A stretch of 64,000 bases of DNA from Niastella soli. Its GTDB lineage: Bacteria; Bacteroidota; Bacteroidia; Chitinophagales; Chitinophagaceae. Below, one piece after another: positions 59,314 through 64,000 of the stretch; position 1 is the stretch's first letter, and every line of letters begins with the position of its first letter. The translations under genes were made by a program, and so were the position numbers. The notes under the pieces are model-generated. The model was not told the origin of the DNA and did no database searches. It saw only the letters and a list, made by a program, of their open reading frames with translations. The DNA lies in contig NZ_JAGHKO010000002.1 in the NCBI RefSeq assembly GCF_017742245.1, forward strand, positions 1 through 64,000, in the 5' to 3' direction.

Positions 59314-61581
59314 TTATTTTTTCGCAAACTGAGAACGGATAACGTTCAGCGCACCACCTGCTTTAAACCACTCGATCTGTTGTTTATTGTAGGTGTGGTT
59401 GAGAGTAACCTCATCTTTGCTGCCATCTTTATGGTTCAACACCATAGTCAATGGTTTGCCAGGAGCAAAAGAAGCAAGACCAATGAAGTCAATGCTATCA
59501 TCTTCCTGTACTTTATCGTAATCTTCTTTATTGGCAAAGGTCAACGCCAGCATACCCTGCTTTTTCAGGTTGGTTTCGTGTATACGGGCAAAGCTTCTTA
59601 CCACAATAGCGCGAACGCCCAGGTGACGTGGCTCCATAGCTGCGTGCTCGCGGCTTGAACCTTCACCATAGTTTTCATCACCCACTACAACTGAACCGAT
59701 ACCTTTTGCTTTGTAAGTGCGTTGGGTAGCAGGTACTGCACCGTATTCGCCAGTCAATTGGTTCTTTACTTTATCAGTTTCTTCGTTAAAGAAGTTTACA
59801 GCGCCAATCAGCATATTGTTACTGATGTTATCCAGGTGGCCACGGAATTTTAACCAGGGACCAGCCATAGAGATATGGTCAGTAGTACATTTGCCTTTTG
59901 CCTTGATCAGCAATTTCAACCCTTTCAGGTCAGTACCTTCCCAGGCAGCAAATGGTTCCAGTAATTGTAAACGTTGTGAATCACCAGCTACTTTTACCAC
60001 AACACCGCTACCATCAGCAGCAGGTGCAGTATAACCAGCATCTTCAACAGAAAAACCTTTGGGTGGTAATTCAACACCGGTAGGTTCATCCAGCATTACT
60101 TCTTTACCTTCTTCGTTCTTCAGTTTGTCTTTTAACGGATTGAAGGTTAAGTCACCGGCAATAGCAAATGCAGTTACGATCTCTGGAGACGCCACAAATG
60201 CGTGGGTAGAAGCCAGACCGTCGTTACGTTTTGCAAAGTTGCGGTTGAATGAAGTGATGATAGAGTTCTTACGTTTTGGATCGTCGATGTGACGTGCCCA
60301 TTGACCAATGCAGGGTCCGCAGGCGTTTGCCAGTACTACACCACCAATTTTGTAGAAAGTATCGAGGAAGCCATCTTTTTCGATGGTATAACGAACTACT
60401 TCAGAACCTGGAGTAATAGTGAATTCAGCTTTAGCTTTTAATTTTTTGTCAACGGCCTGTTTTGCCAGAGAAGCAGAACGGCTGATGTCTTCGTAAGAAG
60501 AGTTGGTACAGCTACCGATCAAAGCCACTTCCAGTCTTTCTGGCCAGTTATTGGCTTTTACAGCTTCAGCGAATTTCGAAATGGGCCATGCCAGGTCTGG
60601 TGTAAACGGACCGTTCACATAAGGCTCCAGTTCGTCGAGGTTTATTTCAATCAACTGATCGTAGTATTTAGCAGGATCAGCATATACTTCTTCGTCAGGA
60701 CGCAGGTATTCTTTGATCTGCGTAGCAGCAACAGCCACTTCTTCGCGGCCGGTTGCAGTCAGATAAGCAGCCATTTTCTCATCGTAACCAAACAATGAGC
60801 AGGTAGCGCCAATTTCAGCACCCATGTTACAGATGGTAGCTTTACCGGTAGCGCTCAGGCTGTCGGCGCCTTCGCCAAAGTATTCAACAATAGCACCGGT
60901 ACCACCTTTTACAGTCAAAATACCAGCAACTTTCAGAATTACGTCTTTGGAAGAGGTCCAGCCGTTCATTTTACCGGTTAATTTAACACCGATCAATTTG
61001 GGCATTTTTAACTCCCAGGGCAGGCCGGCCATTACGTCAACGGCGTCAGCTCCCCCTACTCCAATGGCAATCATACCTAAACCACCGGCATTGGGTGTAT
61101 GGGAATCGGTACCGATCATCATACCGCCGGGGAAGGCGTAGTTTTCCAGTACCACCTGGTGAATGATACCAGCTCCGGGTTTCCAGAAACCGATACCGTA
61201 TTTATTGGAAATTGAAGCCAGGAATTCGTATACTTCTTTATTTACTTCATTAGCGGTTTTCAAATCTTCCTGAGCGCCGGTTTTGGCCTGGATCAGGTGA
61301 TCACAATGCACGGTTGAAGGAACAGCCACTTTTGCACGTCCGCAGGTCATAAATTGCAATAATGCCATCTGTGCCGTTGCATCCTGCATAGCAACACGGT
61401 CGGGCGTGAAATCAACATAATCTACCCCGCGCTCATATGCCTTTTCTGTGGGCAGGAACAGGTGAGCATATAATATTTTTTCTGCTAATGTAAGGGGACG
61501 GCCTACCAGTTTACGCGCTTCTGCTACCTTCTCGGGCATTCCGGCGTAAACCTTTTTGATTAAGTCCAGATCAAAAACCAT
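59314..61581 (-). CDS. acn: Aconitate hydratase, mitochondrial-type
   Basis: Aconitase interconverts citrate and isocitrate in the TCA cycle. The 755-residue protein has the iron-sulfur cysteines in [13 protein letters not shown] and [14 protein letters not shown]. Conserved segments [27 protein letters not shown] and, in the C-terminal swivel domain, [19 protein letters not shown] are also present. Length and motifs fit the mitochondrial/AcnA-like class common in Bacteroidota rather than AcnB. The gene is monocistronic. Confidence 0.95.
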   Translation of the reverse strand: MVFDLDLIKKVYAGMPEKVAEARKLVGRPLTLAEKILYAHLFLPTEKAYERGVDYVDFTPDRVAMQDATAQMALLQFMTCGRAKVAVPSTVHCDHLIQAKTGAQEDLKTANEVNKEVYEFLASISNKYGIGFWKPGAGIIHQVVLENYAFPGGMMIGTDSHTPNAGGLGMIAIGVGGADAVDVMAGLPWELKMPKLIGVKLTGKMNGWTSSKDVILKVAGILTVKGGTGAIVEYFGEGADSLSATGKATICNMGAEIGATCSLFGYDEKMAAYLTATGREEVAVAATQIKEYLRPDEEVYADPAKYYDQLIEINLDELEPYVNGPFTPDLAWPISKFAEAVKANNWPERLEVALIGSCTNSSYEDISRSASLAKQAVDKKLKAKAEFTITPGSEVVRYTIEKDGFLDTFYKIGGVVLANACGPCIGQWARHIDDPKRKNSIITSFNRNFAKRNDGLASTHAFVASPEIVTAFAIAGDLTFNPLKDKLKNEEGKEVMLDEPTGVELPPKGFSVEDAGYTAPAADGSGVVVKVAGDSQRLQLLEPFAAWEGTDLKGLKLLIKAKGKCTTDHISMAGPWLKFRGHLDNISNNMLIGAVNFFNEETDKVKNQLTGEYGAVPATQRTYKAKGIGSVVVGDENYGEGSSREHAAMEPRHLGVRAIVVRSFARIHETNLKKQGMLALTFANKEDYDKVQEDDSIDFIGLASFAPGKPLTMVLNHKDGSKDEVTLNHTYNKQQIEWFKAGGALNVIRSQFAKK

Positions 61582-61603
61582 GATTATTCGTTTAAGAAGT
61601 GAT

Positions 61604-61632
61604 CAAACGTATAAAAAAGTTTGGCAAAGTTA
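61604..61632 (-). promoter_or_regulatory. Two candidate -7 elements of the aconitase gene
   Basis: TACGTTTG (61611-61604) and TAACTTTG (61632-61625) on the minus strand both fit TAnnTTTG and lie 22 and 43 nt before the ATG. Confidence 0.5.
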
Positions 61633-61698
61633 CCTAAAAAATGGGTTGATAGGGGTTCAATGCTTGCACAATTTTCCCGAATGTTCTAATTTAGAGGC

Positions 61699-61920
61699 AT
61701 GAACCGGTTTAGACAATTTATAGAATGGCAGGCATTTGGCGTTTGTACCGCCATTGGCGAACGTTTGGGCATCGCCACATCGCGCATTCGTACCTGGTTT
61801 ATCTATGTCTCCTTTCTAACGATGGGGTCTCCCCTCATTATTTATTTTATTCTTGCTTTCTGGATGAATATTAAACGGTACATTTGGTCACTACGCCGTA
61901 ACCCCCTGAAATATCAATAA
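61699..61920 (+). CDS. PspC-domain membrane protein
   Basis: The 73-residue protein carries the PspC pattern: GVCTAIGERLGIATSRIRTWFIYVSFLTMGSPLIIYFILAFWM, one or two membrane helices followed by a basic tail. PspC proteins respond to membrane stress in other bacteria. The AraC gene follows after 99 bp, but a link is not certain. Confidence 0.75.
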   Translation: MNRFRQFIEWQAFGVCTAIGERLGIATSRIRTWFIYVSFLTMGSPLIIYFILAFWMNIKRYIWSLRRNPLKYQ

Positions 61921-62019
61921 TACCATTGACTCCACATTCAAATGTCCCGTAGCCTATTGCTGGTATGGAATTTATTATCATTTTGATCTGTGAATTTGCA
62001 GACCAATAAATAAGGTTCT

Positions 62020-63024
62020 GTGTTTGAATTTGAATATACTGATACCAATTACGAGCAATTGGTTCATGCAATGGGTAGTGCCCTAAAGGTTCCCATGCAT
62101 AACGACCATTTGTTATTCCCCGAAGCCATTGGCACCGGCACTTTACGCCACATTCATGTGCCTAATGGCCTTCATGCCTATCTCATTGATTGTACCTGGC
62201 ACCAGGACTGGCATATTTACGCCAGCACATCTGCAGAGGAATTTTATATACTTCGTTTTGATGAGCTAACTATTCCCGATACACTCGTTATGTCCATTGG
62301 CGATGAAAAAATTCGGGAGAAGAATACCAGCAAAGCATTTGCCTACCTCACCAGTTCGCTATACAACTGGTCGTACGAGGGAACCGAAGGCTGCACCTAC
62401 AAAGGAGTGAATATACTTTTCAGCAAAAAATGGCTGGCCCAATATTTTGATGTAGCACGTGTTGATGAAGTATTGACATCCTACGTATCATTGAAAGCCG
62501 AAAGCATTAACATTGAACCGCTCGATGCCCGTTATCGCCGGTGGATGAAAACCATTTGCAATGTAGAAGAAAGCAATCCTCTACGGAAAACCATTCTGCA
62601 AAACCGCATGATGTTGCTGATAGAACGGTTCTTTGCCAGCTTGTTCGAAAAAATGAGCAACCCCGCCTACCGGTTACCACTTACCCACGAAGACATTGCC
62701 CGGGTTATGCATATTGAACGGTTGTTAACAAAGAATGTACTGCAAACCCCACCCTCTATTCAGCAACTGGCTAAAATAGCCGCCATAAGTGAATCAAAGC
62801 TGAAAAAGGATTTTAAGACCATGTACAGTTTCCCCATCTATGAATATTTTCAAAAGGCCCGTATGCACGCAGCGCAGGATAAACTACTAACGGGTAAATT
62901 TTCAGTTAAAGAAGTAGCTATGGAATTGGGCTATTCCAACCTCAGCAATTTTACCATAGCTTTTAAAAAGGAGTTCGGGATCCTGCCCAGTCAACTGCTC
63001 TCCCCTAAAAAGCTCTCCGATTAG
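62020..63024 (+). CDS. AraC-family transcriptional regulator
   Basis: The 334-residue protein starts at GTG 62020. Its N-terminal 230 residues are a variable sensing domain. The C-terminal 100 residues hold two helix-turn-helix motifs, QQLAKIAAISESKLKKDFKTMYSFPIYEYFQKARM and VKEVAMELGYSNLSNFTIAFKKEFGILPSQL, in the usual AraC form. The target and effector are unknown; the regulator may act on its neighbours or elsewhere. Confidence 0.85.
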   Translation: MFEFEYTDTNYEQLVHAMGSALKVPMHNDHLLFPEAIGTGTLRHIHVPNGLHAYLIDCTWHQDWHIYASTSAEEFYILRFDELTIPDTLVMSIGDEKIREKNTSKAFAYLTSSLYNWSYEGTEGCTYKGVNILFSKKWLAQYFDVARVDEVLTSYVSLKAESINIEPLDARYRRWMKTICNVEESNPLRKTILQNRMMLLIERFFASLFEKMSNPAYRLPLTHEDIARVMHIERLLTKNVLQTPPSIQQLAKIAAISESKLKKDFKTMYSFPIYEYFQKARMHAAQDKLLTGKFSVKEVAMELGYSNLSNFTIAFKKEFGILPSQLLSPKKLSD

Positions 63025-63185
63025 TTACTTTTTGCAGTTACAGTTATGACCATATTAGGTTTGCCACCGTATATTTCCGGTACAGTTTTCCGTATATCTA
63101 CACATAAAATTATTAAAGCCTCCCCGTTTTTTAATCCAATATTTAGATGTTAAATAATGTTTATAAATATTTTTTAACATCAAGA

Positions 63186-63193
63186 TACCTTTG
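63186..63193 (+). promoter_or_regulatory. -7 promoter element in front of a terminator-like hairpin
   Basis: TACCTTTG lies 107 nt before the DUF4382 start. A T-tailed hairpin follows only about 17 nt downstream. Confidence 0.5.
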
Positions 63194-63209
63194 AATTACA
63201 GATACTTAT

Positions 63210-63233
63210 AGCTCCCTTGTGGAGCTTTTTTCA
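63210..63233 (+). terminator. Terminator-like hairpin inside the DUF4382 leader
   Basis: AGCTCC/GGAGCT with a 5-nt loop is followed by TTTTTTC. It could end AraC read-through, or act as an attenuator for the DUF4382 gene. Confidence 0.65.
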
Positions 63234-63300
63234 TATTGCATTTTTGCATATGGTATAATTTATGTTGATATTGTGCCCATATCAAACAATTGTACACACT

Positions 63301-64000
63301 ATGAAATCCTGTTTTCTTTCAGCCCTGTTCCTGGGCTTACTTTTTACCTCTTCCCTGAGCTCATGTTCCAAAAATGATTCTGAAGAAAAAGCCAAATTAC
63401 AGGTTCGCTTAACAGATGCTCCCGCTGGTTATGATGCGGTCAACATCGACATTAAGGATGTTCAGATCAATGTAACCGGCGATGACGACAAAGGCTGGCA
63501 ATCGTTACCTGGCGTAAAAGCAGGTATTTACAACATCCTCGACCTGGTAAATGGCAAAGACACAATGCTGGCAGATGCTGACATTCCAACTGGCAAACTG
63601 CACCAGATCCGTCTGGTACTGGGCGACAACAACAGTGTTTCTTTAAATGGCGTTAGTGCCAAGTTGGAAACACCCAGCGCTCAACAAAGCGGTTTAAAGC
63701 TGAATGTTCAACAAGATGTAAAAGGTGGCATTCTGTACACCATGACACTTGACTTTGATGCTGCCCGTTCAATTGTAACAACCGGCAGCGGTAAATACAG
63801 CCTGAAGCCTGTGATCCGCACGGTGTTAAATGCAGTAGGCGGAAGCATTAGAGGTGCTGTTACCCCAGGCTCAGTACTCACTGCAGTATACGCTATCAAC
63901 GGTACCGATACCATGACTACGTTCACTGACGCATCTGGCGCTTTTTTGATAAAAGGATTACCAGCTGCAACTTATAGTCTGGAATACAAGCCTACTGATG
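63301..64000 (+). CDS. DUF4382-domain lipoprotein, truncated by the window end
   Basis: The visible 233 residues begin MKSCFLSALFLGLLFTSSLSSC, a lipoprotein signal with Cys22 as the lipidated residue. The DUF4382 domain (about residues 34-185; LQVRLTDAPAGYDAVNIDIKDVQ) follows. Next comes the start of a carboxypeptidase-regulatory-like beta domain (GGSIRGAVTPGSVLTAVYAI; FLIKGLPAATYSLEY). No stop codon occurs before the window ends. The protein probably sits on the outer membrane; its function is unknown. Confidence 0.8.
   Translation, partial: MKSCFLSALFLGLLFTSSLSSCSKNDSEEKAKLQVRLTDAPAGYDAVNIDIKDVQINVTGDDDKGWQSLPGVKAGIYNILDLVNGKDTMLADADIPTGKLHQIRLVLGDNNSVSLNGVSAKLETPSAQQSGLKLNVQQDVKGGILYTMTLDFDAARSIVTTGSGKYSLKPVIRTVLNAVGGSIRGAVTPGSVLTAVYAINGTDTMTTFTDASGAFLIKGLPAATYSLEYKPTD

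Overview
The window comes from a Bacteroidota genome, most likely a Chitinophagaceae member near Niastella or Chitinophaga. The evidence is as follows. Promoters match the Bacteroidota consensus (TTTG, about 19 nt, TAnnTTTG) rather than the E. coli type. Shine-Dalgarno sequences are scarce. Two secreted proteins end in type IX secretion sorting domains. Protein families typical of the group are present (DUF6702, HupE/UreJ, delta-60, MORN/YwqK, DUF4382). This is ordinary chromosome with a few accessory spots.

Layout. Positions 1-511 hold three tandem consensus promoters on the minus strand plus a boxA-like leader, so an rRNA operon probably starts just left of the window. 1657-3755: a small lipoprotein, then an ECF sigma factor overlapping a membrane-bound anti-sigma-like/trypsin-like protease fusion. 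3923-13179: sugar nucleotidyltransferase, ACC-deaminase-like enzyme, lipB, rluD, def, ruvX, a UbiA prenyltransferase and a TrmH methyltransferase. 13510-32660: mutS, a T9SS cargo protein, DUF1624, gluconokinase, cysteine desulfurase, a phosphohexomutase of the GlmM type, a sulfatase-type membrane protein, PAP2, CNNM/CBS, and the DUF6702/HupE/M1 peptidase cluster. 33246-38201: a delta-60 T9SS protein, MORN and TonB-like proteins, aroQ and carA. 38469-42346: the infA-rpmJ-rpsM-rpsK-rpsD-rpoA-rplQ operon. 43136-45524: a TetR-controlled MFS exporter with a duplicated, chimeric remnant gene. 46596-53634: a TetR-controlled TolC/HlyD/two-ATPase/two-permease efflux operon. 53843-64000: homogentisate dioxygenase, SRPBCC, a phosphoesterase, a GH18 chitinase, an ATPase plus nuclease-like gene pair, aconitase, PspC, an AraC regulator and a DUF4382 lipoprotein that runs off the end.

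The most unusual global feature is a set of degenerate short tandem arrays between genes, with 7-bp, 8-bp, 11-bp and 38-bp units. Many begin on the stop codon of the preceding gene, several occur as inverted pairs, and one array lies in frame inside lipB. In several of them each repeat unit carries a stop codon in the direction of the upstream gene. They resemble in principle the heptameric STRR sequences of cyanobacteria, but with many sequence variants.

The best candidate for an undescribed system is the pair at 57659-59138. It joins a short OLD/ABC-like ATPase to a small protein with a D...ExK nuclease-like motif, in visibly AT-richer DNA. Two TetR circuits can be read directly from near-identical palindromes placed at both the regulator promoter and the target gene. 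All functional calls rest on reading motifs by eye; no database search was run.
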